Assembly (NCBI RefSeq): GCF_012676905.1
Contig: NZ_CP051428.1
Location: 2,814,001-2,878,000, forward strand
Direction: 5' to 3'
Length of the DNA stretch: 64,000 nt
Source: Paenibacillus albicereus
GTDB lineage: Bacteria; Bacillota; Bacilli; Paenibacillales; Paenibacillaceae
In this document: positions 37,022 to 46,309 of the stretch, piece by piece
Numbering within the stretch: position 1 is the first letter of the stretch
Layout: each line of letters starts with the position of its first letter
Notes under the pieces: generated by a model
Seen by the model: only the letters and a program-made list of their open reading frames with translations
Database searches by the model: none
What the model was told of the DNA's origin: nothing
Made by a program: the position numbers and the translations under genes

Positions 37022-37477
37022 ATGACCCGCACCGACAGACGACGACCGCTTCGCCTGCTCCCCTCCCTGCTTGCCGCGCTGCTGCTGGCGGCGCTGCTCG
37101 GCGGCTGCTCCTTCGAGCTCAAGCTGCCGCAGCCTTCCGCCGCGCCCTCCGGCCACGACGCGACGATCTATTTCCCGTCGGACCGATATCCCGATACGGC
37201 CGAGCATATCCGAGCCGCGATTGCCGCCGGGGCTTCGGCCATCTGCACGATCGACCGGGACGGAGCGGACGCCAACCGCCGCGAGTCGCTCCAGGGCATC
37301 CCGACCCGCAAGAACTATGACCGCGACGAGTGGCCGATGGCGATGTGCCGCGAAGGCGGGGCCGGGGCGGATGTCGCCTACGTCAAGTCCTCGGACAACC
37401 GCGGCGCCGGCTCCTGGATCGGCAACCAGCTGCGCGAGTACGAGGACGGCACGCGCATCCGCTTCGTCTTGCCTTGA
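37022..37477 (+). CDS. NucA/NucB-type deoxyribonuclease, lipoprotein
   Basis: 151-residue secreted nuclease. A signal peptide ends in a lipobox-like LLGGCS (Cys near residue 29), so the mature form is probably membrane-anchored. The NucA/NucB domain shows [33 protein letters not shown], and [17 protein letters not shown]. NucA cuts DNA at the surface during competence and NucB is released during sporulation in Bacillus. Single gene with its own promoter and a strong terminator. Confidence 0.88.
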   Translation: MTRTDRRRPLRLLPSLLAALLLAALLGGCSFELKLPQPSAAPSGHDATIYFPSDRYPDTAEHIRAAIAAGASAICTIDRDGADANRRESLQGIPTRKNYDRDEWPMAMCREGGAGADVAYVKSSDNRGAGSWIGNQLREYEDGTRIRFVLP

Positions 37478-37571
37478 CCCTAGGCGGGGCCGGACTTGCA
37501 CGAATCCGGGAGCCGGCGCCGCCCGATGAAGCCGGGCCAGCGGCGTCTCGCAGCACTTTCCGTACGCATGC

Positions 37572-37617
37572 AAAAATCCCGCTCCGTCCGCGCATATGCG
37601 GATGAAGCGGGATTTTT
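37572..37617. terminator. Bidirectional terminator between nucA-type gene and glnQ
   Basis: AAAAATCCCGCT pairs with AGCGGGATTTTT, with an inner TCCGC/GCGGA stem. It lies in the 242-bp gap; the rest of the gap shows nothing else. Confidence 0.92.
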
Positions 37618-37719
37618 GCGCGCCTCGCCTAGGCGGGGTCCTGGATAAGCCCGGCCCATGCGGCCGGGTCCGGCTCGCGATGAACCGCCTGCCGCTTTGC
37701 GGCCGGAGCGGCAGCTTGT

Positions 37720-38448
37720 TTACAGCACCTTTTCCAGGAAGCTGATCGTCCGCTCCTGCTGCGGCCGGCCGAACAGCTCCTCCGGCGGGCCTTCCTCGAC
37801 GATGTAGCCGCCGTCCATGAAGACGGCCCGATCGGCGACCTCGCGGGCGAAGCCCATCTCATGCGTGACGACCATCATCGTCATGCCCTCGCTCGCCAGG
37901 TTCTTCATCACGCCGAGCACTTCCCCGACCATCTCCGGATCGAGCGCCGACGTCGGCTCGTCGAACAGCATGATGTCCGGGTTCATCGCCAGCGCCCGGG
38001 CGATCGCCACGCGCTGCTTCTGGCCGCCGGACAGCTGCGCCGGATAGGCGTCCGCCTTGTCGGAGAGCCCGACCCGATCCAGCAGCCGCAGCGCGGTCTG
38101 CCGGGCTGCCGACTCGTCGAGCTTGCCGAGCTCCGTCGGCGCGAAGGCGATGTTGCGGAGCACGCTGAAGTGCGGGAACAGGTTGAAATGCTGGAACACC
38201 ATGCCGATGTTCTCGCGCACCTTGTTGATGTCCGTGTCCTTCGCGTTGATGTCGACGTCGTCGACGACGACGCGGCCGGCGGTGATGTCCTCCAGCCGGT
38301 TCATGCAGCGCAGCAGCGTGCTCTTGCCGGAGCCGGACGGTCCGATGACGCAGACGACCTCGCCGGGCCGCACCTGCAGGTCGATGCCCTTGAGCACCTC
38401 GTTCGAGCCGAAGCTCTTCTTCAGCCCTTCGACGCGGATCTTACCCAT
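37720..38448 (-). CDS. glnQ: Polar amino acid ABC transporter, ATP-binding protein
   Basis: 242-residue GlnQ-type ATPase: Walker [21 protein letters not shown], signature [19 protein letters not shown], Walker [21 protein letters not shown], and the switch His in [11 protein letters not shown]. It powers uptake of a polar amino acid with the fused binding protein-permease gene, which it overlaps by 8 bp. Confidence 0.95.
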   Translation of the reverse strand: MGKIRVEGLKKSFGSNEVLKGIDLQVRPGEVVCVIGPSGSGKSTLLRCMNRLEDITAGRVVVDDVDINAKDTDINKVRENIGMVFQHFNLFPHFSVLRNIAFAPTELGKLDESAARQTALRLLDRVGLSDKADAYPAQLSGGQKQRVAIARALAMNPDIMLFDEPTSALDPEMVGEVLGVMKNLASEGMTMMVVTHEMGFAREVADRAVFMDGGYIVEEGPPEELFGRPQQERTISFLEKVL

Positions 38449-39892
38449 GGCGCACCTTCCTTTCCATACGCTCCGCCAGCTTCGTCAGCGCGATGATGAC
38501 GATCAGGTAGAGCACCATGACCGTCGTCCAGATCGTGAACGACTCGAACGTGCGGGCGATGATGATCTTGCCGGACTGCGTCAGCTCGACCAGGCCGATG
38601 ACCGACAGGATCGACGTATCCTTGAGCGTGATGACCATCTGGTTGATGAACGAAGGCACCATGACGCGGATCGCCTGCGGCAGGATGATCTTGCGCATCG
38701 CCTTGCCGTAAGGCAGGCCGAGCGAGCGCGCCGCCTCCATCTGGCCGCGATCGATCGACTGGATGCCGCCGCGGATGATCTCCGTCACGTATGCGCCAGC
38801 ATTGAGGCTGAGCGTGAGGATCGCCGCGAGGAACAGCGGCATCGTGAAGCCCAGCGCCTGCGGGATGCCGAAGTAGATGAAGAAGGCCAGCACGATGAGC
38901 GGAATGCCCCGGAACACGTCGACATAGACCGTCGCAACGCCGCGCAGGAAGCGGCTGCGCCCTACCTTCATGAATGCGAACAGCAAGCCGAGCAGGAAGG
39001 CGAAGAAGAGCGAGACGATCGTGTACAGCAGCGTCTTGCCGAGACCTTGAAGCAGAACGGGGAGCGACTCGGAGATGAGGCCCCATCCGCCGCCGCTCGC
39101 CTGCTGCGCGCCCTCGCCCAGATACGTCTCCTGGATGCGCGCATGCTCGCCGCTGTTTTTCAGGTTGGCGAGGCCGTCGTTGAACATGCGCAGCAGCTCG
39201 GCGTTCTGTCCTTTGCGCACGGCGAAGCCGTAGGAAGCTCCGGCGACCTTCTCCTCGTCGGTCAGCTGCAGCCCGTTGCCCTGCTGGATGCCGTAGGCGA
39301 TGACCGGATAGTCGTCGAAGCAGGCGACCGAGTTGCCGCCCTTGACATCGTCGTACATCTGCGCCGAATCGTCGAACGGCACGATCGTGAACCCGTACTC
39401 GCCGGCGATCGACTCCGCGTAGCGATAGCCCTCGGTACCGGTCTTGACGGCGACCTTCTTGCCCCGCAGATCCTCGTACGTCCGCGTCTGGCTGTCGTTC
39501 TCGCGCACCGCCATGATGACGCCGGAGTCGAAGTACGGCTCCGAAAAATCGAACTTGAGCTTGCGCTCGTCCGTGATGCTCATGCCGGCGATGACGCCGT
39601 CCACCTGTCCGGACTCCAGCGCCTGCACGGCGGCGTTGAAGCCGAGCGGCTTGATCTCGTAGCGGAAGCCCTGATCGCGGGCGATCGCCTCCATCAGATC
39701 CATGTCGATGCCGACGAAGGTGCCGCTCGCATCCTGGAACTCGAACGGCGCGAACGTGACGTCCGTTCCGATCTGGTACACCTTGCCCGAGGCAGGCTCC
39801 GACGCCGCGGCGCTGCCGCTCCAGCCGGCCGCGCCCGTCACCGTCAGGATCAGGAGAAGCCATGTCAACCCAAGCGCGCGAATCGTTCTCAT
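38441..39892 (-). CDS. Amino acid ABC transporter, fused binding protein and permease
   Basis: 483-residue fusion. After a signal peptide ([16 protein letters not shown]), a bacterial solute-binding type 3 domain (about 35-265) shows [39 protein letters not shown] and [14 protein letters not shown]. The permease domain (about 275-480) has the EAA-type loop with [20 protein letters not shown] and five membrane segments. Such SBP-permease fusions are common for glutamine/cystine-type uptake in Gram-positives. The ATG at 39892 has AGGGAGG upstream; the frame is open further but without family similarity. The 237-bp upstream gap shows no clear operator. Confidence 0.93.
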   Translation of the reverse strand: MRTIRALGLTWLLLILTVTGAAGWSGSAAASEPASGKVYQIGTDVTFAPFEFQDASGTFVGIDMDLMEAIARDQGFRYEIKPLGFNAAVQALESGQVDGVIAGMSITDERKLKFDFSEPYFDSGVIMAVRENDSQTRTYEDLRGKKVAVKTGTEGYRYAESIAGEYGFTIVPFDDSAQMYDDVKGGNSVACFDDYPVIAYGIQQGNGLQLTDEEKVAGASYGFAVRKGQNAELLRMFNDGLANLKNSGEHARIQETYLGEGAQQASGGGWGLISESLPVLLQGLGKTLLYTIVSLFFAFLLGLLFAFMKVGRSRFLRGVATVYVDVFRGIPLIVLAFFIYFGIPQALGFTMPLFLAAILTLSLNAGAYVTEIIRGGIQSIDRGQMEAARSLGLPYGKAMRKIILPQAIRVMVPSFINQMVITLKDTSILSVIGLVELTQSGKIIIARTFESFTIWTTVMVLYLIVIIALTKLAERMERKVRHG

Positions 39893-40129
39893 ATTGCCCT
39901 CCCTTGATGTGTCAACTCCGATGTTCGTTACCCGCCCAAAGGAATATTGTAACAGGCCGCATCCACTTCGATGCCGGAGGCTTGTTCCGTTAGAATATCC
40001 GGAACGAAAAAAAGGGATTCCCGGCCGGCATGATGCCGAGCGGAAATCCAAGTCTGCCTGCGCGAAAAAGCGCCGATGGGCACTCGCGCGCCGCGCTCGC
40101 TCGCTCCAGGATGCGGCCGATGCCATGAA

Positions 40130-40660
40130 TCAGACACGCCGCGCGCCCTGCCCCCGGCTGAGCGCAAGAAAAGGCACCAGCGGCGACTGGCGTCCGGTGG
40201 CATCCTCATAAAGCCATCCATCCTGGATATGGTCGACATAGAGCACGCCGTTCAGATGATCCATCTCATGCTGGATGCAGCGAGCCAAGCCTCCCTCCGC
40301 TTCCAGGACTGCCGTTTCGCCTGATCTCCGCATCGTGCGGACCGTGATGGACATGGCACGCTTCACGAAGCCGTAATATCCGGGCAGGCTGAGGCAGCCT
40401 TCGGTGCCGGTCTGCTCGCCGGAGGCGCGGATCAGCTGCGGATTGATGAGCTCCACGAGTCCGTCGCCGACATCGATCACGATCAGCCGGCGCAGGAGGC
40501 CGATCTGGGGCGCGGCGAGGCCGGCCCTTCCTTCTTTGGCGTACAGCGTCTCCCTCAAGTCATCCAGCTGCCTGTGCGTGCGCGGATCCGTCGGATCGGC
40601 ATCGCGGCAGCTGCTGCGCAGCGCGGATTCCCCGAATGGAACAATCGTTCGAACGGTCAT
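40130..40660 (-). CDS. def: Peptide deformylase
   Basis: 176-residue iron/zinc enzyme that removes the formyl group from new proteins. Motif 1 GLAAPQIGLL, motif 2 EGCLSLPGYYG with the metal Cys, and motif 3 QHEMDHLNGVLYVD with the two metal His. Single gene; the neighbours are unrelated. Confidence 0.95.
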   Translation of the reverse strand: MTVRTIVPFGESALRSSCRDADPTDPRTHRQLDDLRETLYAKEGRAGLAAPQIGLLRRLIVIDVGDGLVELINPQLIRASGEQTGTEGCLSLPGYYGFVKRAMSITVRTMRRSGETAVLEAEGGLARCIQHEMDHLNGVLYVDHIQDGWLYEDATGRQSPLVPFLALSRGQGARRV

Positions 40661-40760
40661 ATGCCGGTTCCCCTCTCTTTCAAAGGCATGGATAAATCCA
40701 TTTTATCCCATCCGTCCGGCGCTGAACAGCCATGCGCGCGGTCCAAGGGCAAGCTCCGTT

Positions 40761-41861
40761 TCAAGAAAAGACGAGGCGCAGCTGCACGACCTCGGAGCGG
40801 CTGCCCAGACGGATCGGCGGCCCCCAGAAGCCGAAGCCCGAGGTGACGACGGACGTCATCTGCTCCTTGCGCAGCACGCCCCAGTCGTTCTCGTAGATCG
40901 CCCCCGTGATGAGATGGCCCGGCGCGATCTGTCCGCGATGCGTATGGCCCGACACCATCAGGTCGATGCCGCTCTGCGCGGCGATGTCCAGCTCGTACGG
41001 CTGATGGTCCAGCAGGATGACCGGCTTGGTCGGGTCGGCCTGCTCGGCCAGCTGCGCAACCTCCGCCCGGTTCCGCTCGGTGCGGTCCTTGCGGCCGATC
41101 AGCGTCAGCCGGTCCTCTATGGTCACGACCTCGTCGTACAGCACCTGCATGCCGCTCGCTTCGAGCGACTCGATGATGCGCTCCGTCGGGCCGTCGAACT
41201 TGTCGTGGTTGCCGAGCGTCGCGTAAACGCCGTACGGAGCCTGGATCTTGGCGAGGATCTCTCCGATGCCGCTGCTCTCGTACAGCTCGAGATCATCGTC
41301 GATGATGTCTCCCGGGAACAGCACGAGATCCGGCTGGAGCCTCTCGATCTCCCGGACGAGACGCTCGGCGTGGGCCGGTCCGGAAAGCAGGCCGAAGTGC
41401 ATGTCCGCCGCCATGACGACATTCAGCTCCTTGAGTCCTCCCGCCGGCTTGTCGATGCGCACCTCGTACGTGCGGACGACCGGGCTGTACGCCTGGTACG
41501 AGCCGTAGGCAAGCAGGCTGAGCAGCGCGGCGAGCGTAATCGCTCCGCCCCATTTTTCCGCCCGATGGCGAGGAATCCGGGTGAGCCTCAGCAGCAATAG
41601 CAGCAGCTGCGCGACCGGCAGCACCAGAAGCAGCAGCGCGAACAGCGCGAGCCAGTACGAGCCGACGCGGCTGATCAGAGCATAGTCGGGGAAGAAGCGC
41701 CCGAGGAAAAACGACAGCGCCAGAACCGACAGCCCGGCGATGTAGAGGATGCGGAACCAGGCCGCCGCGGCCGGCTTCAGCCAGCGCCACCCGCTCCAGC
41801 CGACGTACCAGACAAGCCCTCCGTAAAGAAGCAGAAAAACGATCCCTAGCATGATGTGCAC
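40761..41861 (-). CDS. Membrane metallophosphoesterase (YaeI/YkuE type)
   Basis: 366-residue protein with four N-terminal membrane segments (about residues 1-120) and a calcineurin-like phosphoesterase domain. Metal-binding motifs in order: ADMHFG, FPGDIIDDD, TLGNHDKFDG, LLDHQPY and SGHTHRGQ. Relatives hydrolyse UDP-diacylglucosamine or other phosphodiesters, or have unknown substrates. The start is a GTG at 41861 with AAAGGAGAG nine bases upstream; the ATG at 41852 is too far. Confidence 0.88.
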   Translation of the reverse strand: MHIMLGIVFLLLYGGLVWYVGWSGWRWLKPAAAAWFRILYIAGLSVLALSFFLGRFFPDYALISRVGSYWLALFALLLLVLPVAQLLLLLLRLTRIPRHRAEKWGGAITLAALLSLLAYGSYQAYSPVVRTYEVRIDKPAGGLKELNVVMAADMHFGLLSGPAHAERLVREIERLQPDLVLFPGDIIDDDLELYESSGIGEILAKIQAPYGVYATLGNHDKFDGPTERIIESLEASGMQVLYDEVVTIEDRLTLIGRKDRTERNRAEVAQLAEQADPTKPVILLDHQPYELDIAAQSGIDLMVSGHTHRGQIAPGHLITGAIYENDWGVLRKEQMTSVVTSGFGFWGPPIRLGSRSEVVQLRLVFS

Positions 41862-41938
41862 CAGCTGCAGCTCTCCTTTGATCGCATGACCTTATTGCTA
41901 TCGTACCGGAATGGCGGAGGCGAGGTCAAAAAACGGGC

Positions 41939-41967
41939 TTGCAAAAACGAATCCGATTCGTTATATT
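41939..41967 (+). promoter_or_regulatory. Promoter of the MBL-TetR pair
   Basis: TTGCAA (41939-41944), 17 bases, TATATT (41962-41967). The whole spacer is occupied by a perfect palindrome and a second palindrome follows the -10. Confidence 0.7.
41946..41962. promoter_or_regulatory. Perfect palindrome between -35 and -10 (operator 1)
   Basis: AACGAATC-C-GATTCGTT: 8-1-8 perfect inverted repeat in the promoter spacer. Probable binding site for the TetR regulator encoded two genes down. Confidence 0.7.
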
Positions 41968-41968
41968 A

Positions 41969-41987
41969 AAACTAATTAGATTAGTTT
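41969..41987. promoter_or_regulatory. Perfect palindrome downstream of the -10 (operator 2)
   Basis: AAACTAAT-TAG-ATTAGTTT: 8-3-8 perfect inverted repeat over the expected start of transcription. Its sequence differs from operator 1, so it may bind a second dimer or a different regulator. Confidence 0.7.
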
Positions 41988-42009
41988 ATTTGAAACGGAG
42001 GCCTCTTTC

Positions 42010-42747
42010 ATGAAGATGATCCGCTCCCGACACCTCGTTCAGCTCGCTTTCCTGCCGCGCCTGTTCCCTGTCAACGCCTATCTCGTCGAAGAGGAGGACG
42101 GCCTGACGCTGATCGACGCCGCATTGCCCTACAGCGTCAAGGGCATCCTCGCTGCCGCCAGCCGGATCGGCAAGCCGATCACGCGCATCGTCCTGACGCA
42201 TGCCCACGGCGACCATGTCGGAGCGCTCGACGCGCTCCAGGCGGCGCTGCCGGACGTGCCGGTGCACTTGTCGGCGCGGGATGCGCGTCTGCTGGACGGC
42301 GACCTGTCGCTCGATGCCGGCGAGGCGCAGTCTCCGATCCGAGGCGACGTGCCGCGCAAGCTGCGCACGCGCCCGGATGTCCTGCTGCGGGACGGCGACC
42401 GGGTCGGCTCCCTGCTCGCCGTCGCCGCTCCGGGACACACGCCGGGCTCGATGGCCTTTCTCGATACGCGCAGCGCGGCGCTCGTCGCCGGCGACGCTTT
42501 CCAAGTGCGAGGCGGCTTCGCCGTCAGCGGCCAGGTGCAGTGGCGGTTTCCTTTTCCCGGGATGGCGACCTGGGATGCCAGAACCGCGCTCGCGTCCGCC
42601 CGCAGGCTGGCCGAGCTGAATCCGTCGCTGCTCGCCGTCGGCCACGGCCGCATGCTGGAGCAGCCGTCGGCCGCGCTCCAACGAGCGATCCATGCGGCAG
42701 CCGCCCGGGTCGAAGGAGGTGCCGGCCATGCCGCGCATCGGGCTTGA
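42010..42747 (+). CDS. MBL-fold metallo-hydrolase
   Basis: 245-residue metallo-beta-lactamase-fold hydrolase. The metal motif is THAHGDHVGALDAL near residue 62, with later ligands in APGHTPGS and VAGDAFQV, and a C-terminal GHGRML. It has no substrate-specific feature I recognise; relatives include glyoxalase II-like and lactonase enzymes. ACGGAGG lies before the ATG. It shares an operon with the TetR gene, whose start lies inside its 3' end (20-bp overlap). Confidence 0.88.
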   Translation: MKMIRSRHLVQLAFLPRLFPVNAYLVEEEDGLTLIDAALPYSVKGILAAASRIGKPITRIVLTHAHGDHVGALDALQAALPDVPVHLSARDARLLDGDLSLDAGEAQSPIRGDVPRKLRTRPDVLLRDGDRVGSLLAVAAPGHTPGSMAFLDTRSAALVAGDAFQVRGGFAVSGQVQWRFPFPGMATWDARTALASARRLAELNPSLLAVGHGRMLEQPSAALQRAIHAAAARVEGGAGHAAHRA

Positions 42748-43294
42748 TCGCGGCTCGCTGCTCGCCGCCGCCGCGGAGCTGGCCGACGAACGAGGCTTCG
42801 AGGCGCTGGCGCTGAACACGCTCGCGCAAAAGCTCGGCGTCCGCTCGCCCTCGCTGTACAACCATGTCTCCGGGCTGCCGGAGCTGCGGCGCCTGCTTGC
42901 CGTCCGCGCGCTGGAGCGGCTGGCGGAGACGCTGGAAGCGGCCGTATCGGGAGCGGAGGAGGACGCTGCCTTGGCCTTCTCGCTCGCTTATCTCGCGTTC
43001 GCGCGAGCCCATCCGGGCCAGTACGAGGCCATCCAGCGGGCTCCCGAGCCGGATGAGGCCGACCTGCAGGCTGCCGCCGGACGGCTCGTCCGGCTCATGG
43101 TCCGCTCCTTGTCCGGCTACGGGCTGACGGACGACGAGGCGATCCATGCCGTGCGCGGCATCCGCAGCCTGCTGCACGGCTTCGTCTCGCTCGAGCGGCT
43201 GGGCGCCTTCGGCATGCCCCAGGACCGGGACGCCAGCTTCCGCTTCATGCTGGAGGCTTATGTGCGCGGCTTGCGTCCTGGCGGCAGGGACTAG
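42728..43294 (+). CDS. TetR family regulator with WHG-type C-terminal domain
   Basis: 188-residue repressor. The N-terminal helix-turn-helix is seen in LLAAAAELADERGFEALALN and TLAQKLGVRSPSLYNHVSG; the C-terminal part resembles the TetR WHG domain (LAFARAHPGQYEAIQRAPEP, HGFVSLERLGAFGM). The ATG at 42728 has AAGGAGG eight bases upstream. Probably represses its own operon through the palindromes at 41946-41987. Confidence 0.9.
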   Translation: MPRIGLDRGSLLAAAAELADERGFEALALNTLAQKLGVRSPSLYNHVSGLPELRRLLAVRALERLAETLEAAVSGAEEDAALAFSLAYLAFARAHPGQYEAIQRAPEPDEADLQAAAGRLVRLMVRSLSGYGLTDDEAIHAVRGIRSLLHGFVSLERLGAFGMPQDRDASFRFMLEAYVRGLRPGGRD

Positions 43295-43326
43295 AGGCGG
43301 CAAGCCTCCCTCGCCCCATCGAGCAA

Positions 43327-43359
43327 AGCCCCTGGCGCCGCATCGCGCCAGGGGCTGTT
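43327..43359. terminator. Bidirectional terminator between tetR and tatD
   Basis: AGCCCCTGGCGC pairs with GCGCCAGGGGCT over a six-base loop, followed by GTTTG on the plus strand and TTTGC on the minus strand. It separates the convergent genes. Confidence 0.75.
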
Positions 43360-43366
43360 TGCCCTC

Positions 43367-44221
43367 TTATCCAAAGCCGTAAAACCGTCTCGCGTTGTCC
43401 GCCAGCGCCCCGACCGCCTCGTGCTCGCCGAGCCCGCGCAGGCGGGCGATCTCGCGCGCCGCCTCGCGCACCAGGAGCGGATGCGTCGGCCGCCCCGAGA
43501 ACGGGCCTTCGAACGGCCAAGGGCCGTCCGTCTCAGTCATCAGCTGTCCGAGCGGATAGCTCGCCGCGAGCTCGCGAATCTCCGGCTCGTACAGCACGTC
43601 GGGCGTCACGGACACGCTCCAGCCGGCCTGCGCCAATACGCCCGTCGTCTCCGCGTCGCCTTTGTACCAATGGAAGTGCGCCCGCCGCACCCCATGCCTC
43701 AGCAGCAGCTTCGCCGCCTTGAGCGCATCCTCGTACACGGCGTGCAGGACGAGCGGGCGGTCCAGCTCGGCCGCGAGCGCCGCGAAGCGGTCCAGCGTCC
43801 CGATATGGCCGCTCTCGTCGAACGAGGCGCCTGCGCTCTCCGCCTCCGTTCGCGTGTAGTACGGGAGGCCGACTTCCCCGATCGCGAACCGCTCGCCCGC
43901 CGCATGCCGCTCCCTAATCCAGCCGATCAGCTCGTCCAGCTCCCCGTCCTGCGGCAGCGCCTGCTCCGGATGCCAGCCGTAAGCCGGCAGCACGAGCTCC
44001 GGATGGCGCAGCGCCAGCTCCCGGGTCCGGCGGCTCGACGCCAAGTCCATCGAGACGGCGACGATGCCGCGCACGCCCTCTTGCCCGGCTTCCTCCAGCA
44101 TCCGTTCCCTTTCCCGCTCGCCGTACTGCTCCAGATGCAGATGCGTGTCGTACAGCGCGGCGGCCGCCGATCCGCGCTCCCCCAGCCCGGAGGCTTGACC
44201 GTCCTTGCCGATGCCTATCAT
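43367..44221 (-). CDS. TatD family metal-dependent hydrolase
   Basis: 284-residue TatD-type amidohydrolase-fold protein. Metal ligands: His pair in YDTHLHLEQYG, Glu in AIGEVGLPYYT, His in VLHAVYED, His in AHFHWYKGD, and Asp in MTETDGPW. TatD proteins act as DNases or unknown hydrolases. It is the last gene of the TPP-riboswitch operon, 16 bases after the transporter ATPase, so it may process a thiamin precursor; that is inference from position. Confidence 0.85.
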   Translation of the reverse strand: MIGIGKDGQASGLGERGSAAAALYDTHLHLEQYGERERERMLEEAGQEGVRGIVAVSMDLASSRRTRELALRHPELVLPAYGWHPEQALPQDGELDELIGWIRERHAAGERFAIGEVGLPYYTRTEAESAGASFDESGHIGTLDRFAALAAELDRPLVLHAVYEDALKAAKLLLRHGVRRAHFHWYKGDAETTGVLAQAGWSVSVTPDVLYEPEIRELAASYPLGQLMTETDGPWPFEGPFSGRPTHPLLVREAAREIARLRGLGEHEAVGALADNARRFYGFG

Positions 44222-44237
44222 CTTCTCCGCTCCTCTC

Positions 44238-45110
44238 TCAAGCCGAATCGCCGCCGATCCCGCCGCCCTGCTCGCGGCGAAGCGCCCGATACAGCTCCTC
44301 CTTGAGCTCGCCGAACGCCGGCTCGCTCCAGAGCTGCCGCCGGCGCGGCCGCCCGAACGGCACGATCAGCTCCCGCACGATCGCCGCCGGCGCGGACGAG
44401 AGCACCAGAATGCGGTCCGACAGCAGCAGCGCCTCCTCGATCGAATGCGTCACGAGCAGCACCGAGCGCCGGTCCTGCTCCCAGAGCGACAGCAGCCACT
44501 CCTGCATCTCCTGCCGCGTCAGCGCGTCGAGCGCGCCGAACGGCTCGTCGAGCAGTATGAGCGGCTGCGGCGACAGCAGCGCGCGCAGGAACGAGACGCG
44601 CTGCTGCATGCCGCCGGACAGCACCTGCGGATAGCTGCGCGCATGCCGCGCGAGTCCGAGCCGCTCCAGTCCTTCCCGCGCGAGCCTCCGCGCCTCGTCC
44701 CGGCCGCGCCCGGCGATCCGCAGCGCCAGCTCGACGTTGCCTTGCACGGTGCGCCAGGGCAGCAGCGCCGCCTGCTGCGGCATGTACGCCGCAAGGCCCG
44801 GCCGGCTGCCGGCGGGCTCGCCGGCGACGAGGATGCGGCCCGAATCCGGCCGCTCCAGTCCGCCGACGAGCCCGAGCAGCGTCGTCTTGCCGCTGCCCGA
44901 CGGACCGAGCAGCGATACGAACTCGCCCGCGCCGACGCTCAGGCTGACGCCGCCGAGCACGACCGTCCGCCCGGACCCATGCGGATACGACAGCGACACC
45001 TGGTCGACCTCGAGCACGGGAGTCGACGGCTTGCCGCCAGCGGACGATGCCCGAGCTCCTCCCGACCTGCCGCTCTCCAGCGGCGTCTCCATGAATTGCC
45101 GTCGCGTCAT
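44238..45110 (-). CDS. Thiamin-precursor ABC transporter, ATP-binding protein (ThiZ-like)
   Basis: 290-residue ATPase of the nitrate/sulfonate/HMP importer type: Walker A LLGPSGSGKTTLLGLVGGLE, signature YPQVLSGGMQQRVSFLRALL, Walker B ILLDEPFGALDALTRQEMQE and switch VTHSIEEALLLSDRI. The ATG at 45110 overlaps the permease stop by 4 bp and has a GAGGGGGG site; a longer frame to 45290 lies inside the permease gene. Confidence 0.92.
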   Translation of the reverse strand: MTRRQFMETPLESGRSGGARASSAGGKPSTPVLEVDQVSLSYPHGSGRTVVLGGVSLSVGAGEFVSLLGPSGSGKTTLLGLVGGLERPDSGRILVAGEPAGSRPGLAAYMPQQAALLPWRTVQGNVELALRIAGRGRDEARRLAREGLERLGLARHARSYPQVLSGGMQQRVSFLRALLSPQPLILLDEPFGALDALTRQEMQEWLLSLWEQDRRSVLLVTHSIEEALLLSDRILVLSSAPAAIVRELIVPFGRPRRRQLWSEPAFGELKEELYRALRREQGGGIGGDSA

Positions 45111-45988
45111 GCCGTTCCCCCCCTCTCCGCGCGCCAGCGCAGCGCGAGCCGCTCGGCCCCCGCGACGGCGGCGACGAGCAGCAGGCTGAGCCCGACGACG
45201 ATGGCGACGCCCGCGAACACGAGCGACGTCTTGAAGCCCTTGGACGACAGCAGCATGAAATAGCCGAGGCCGCGATCCGAGCCGATCCACTCGGCCACGA
45301 CCGCGCTCGTCACGCTGTACGACGCCGCGAGCTTGAGCCCGGAGAAAAGATGCGGCGCGGAGCTCGGCAGCTCAAGGCTCGCGAAGCGCCGCCAGCGGCC
45401 CGCCCCGATCATGCGCAGGTAGCGCTCCAGCGCCGGATCGGCCCCGCGCAGGCCGCCGAGCATCGCGACGCAGACGGGAAAGAAGCAGACGAGCATGACG
45501 AGCAGCAGCTTGGGCAGCAGTCCGAAGCCGAACCAGATGACGAGCAGCGGGCCGAGCGCGATGATCGGCACGTTCTGCGACAGCACGAGCAGCGGGTAGA
45601 CGCCCGCGCGCACGAGCGGGAGCAGATGCAGCAAGGCGGCGAGCGCGAAGCCCGCCGCCGATCCTCCCGCGAAGCCGAGCAGCGTCAGGCTCAGCGTCGC
45701 GCCGGCATGGCCCGCGAGCCGCTCCCGCGCCTCCCACGCATCGGCCAGGATGCGGCTCGGCGAAGGCAGCAGCCAGGCCTCGACGCCCCACAGCCGCACC
45801 GCCGCCTCCCAGAGCAGCAGCAGCGCCGCAAGCACGACGAGCGGCGGTCCTGCCGCTTTCAGCCGCGCGCGCCCCCGCCCGCCGCCCGCACGCTCTGCCG
45901 GAGCGGCCCCGGCTGCCGCTTCGCGCCGGACGGCATCGCTCCCGCCCGGCCCGGTCCGCTCCGGCTCGCGTCGGCCGCTACTGGCCAT
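45107..45988 (-). CDS. Thiamin-precursor ABC transporter, permease (ThiX-like)
   Basis: 293-residue permease with about six membrane segments and the BPD-type loop LGGLRGADPALERYLRMIG with SLELPSSAPHLFSGLKLAAS. The first 45 residues are a charged, Ala/Gly/Arg-rich extension. The ATG at 45988 overlaps the thiamin-binding gene by 11 bp; a TTG at 46003 is possible, and neither has a clear ribosome site, which suggests coupling. Confidence 0.9.
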   Translation of the reverse strand: MASSGRREPERTGPGGSDAVRREAAAGAAPAERAGGGRGRARLKAAGPPLVVLAALLLLWEAAVRLWGVEAWLLPSPSRILADAWEARERLAGHAGATLSLTLLGFAGGSAAGFALAALLHLLPLVRAGVYPLLVLSQNVPIIALGPLLVIWFGFGLLPKLLLVMLVCFFPVCVAMLGGLRGADPALERYLRMIGAGRWRRFASLELPSSAPHLFSGLKLAASYSVTSAVVAEWIGSDRGLGYFMLLSSKGFKTSLVFAGVAIVVGLSLLLVAAVAGAERLALRWRAERGGTA

Positions 45989-46280
45989 CCGGGTAGTTTT
46001 CAAGCAGACGGTCCATCGAGGCCCCGTTCTCCGGATTGTAGTAGATCTTGACCTGGGAGATGACCGACGGGCAGCCGAGGTCGGCCATCGCCTCGCTCAT
46101 GCGGGCGACGACCGCGAGCAGCTCCTGCAGGTCGCCCTCCATCGTCGTCTCCAGCGGGGCGACGCGGTACGGCACGCCGGCCTCCTTGATGATGTCGATC
46201 GCACGATCGACGTAAGGCAGGACGCTCTGTCCTCCCGGCGTCGTCGGCAAAATCTGGATGCTAACCAGCGCATTGGCCAT
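45978..46280 (-). CDS. MTH1187/YkoF-type thiamin-binding protein
   Basis: 100-residue member of the MTH1187 (DUF77) family, small ferredoxin-fold proteins that bind thiamin-like ligands. It reads MANALVSIQILPTTPGGQSV, APLETTMEGDLQELLAVVAR, then SQVKIYYNPENGASMD. In the operon it lies between the binding protein and permease genes, where it may sense or deliver the pyrimidine or thiamin. The ATG at 46280 is preferred over the open frame to 46313. Confidence 0.9.
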   Translation of the reverse strand: MANALVSIQILPTTPGGQSVLPYVDRAIDIIKEAGVPYRVAPLETTMEGDLQELLAVVARMSEAMADLGCPSVISQVKIYYNPENGASMDRLLENYPDGQ

Positions 46281-46309
46281 GTCGATGCACTCCTCTCGAT
46301 GTCTGGGAA

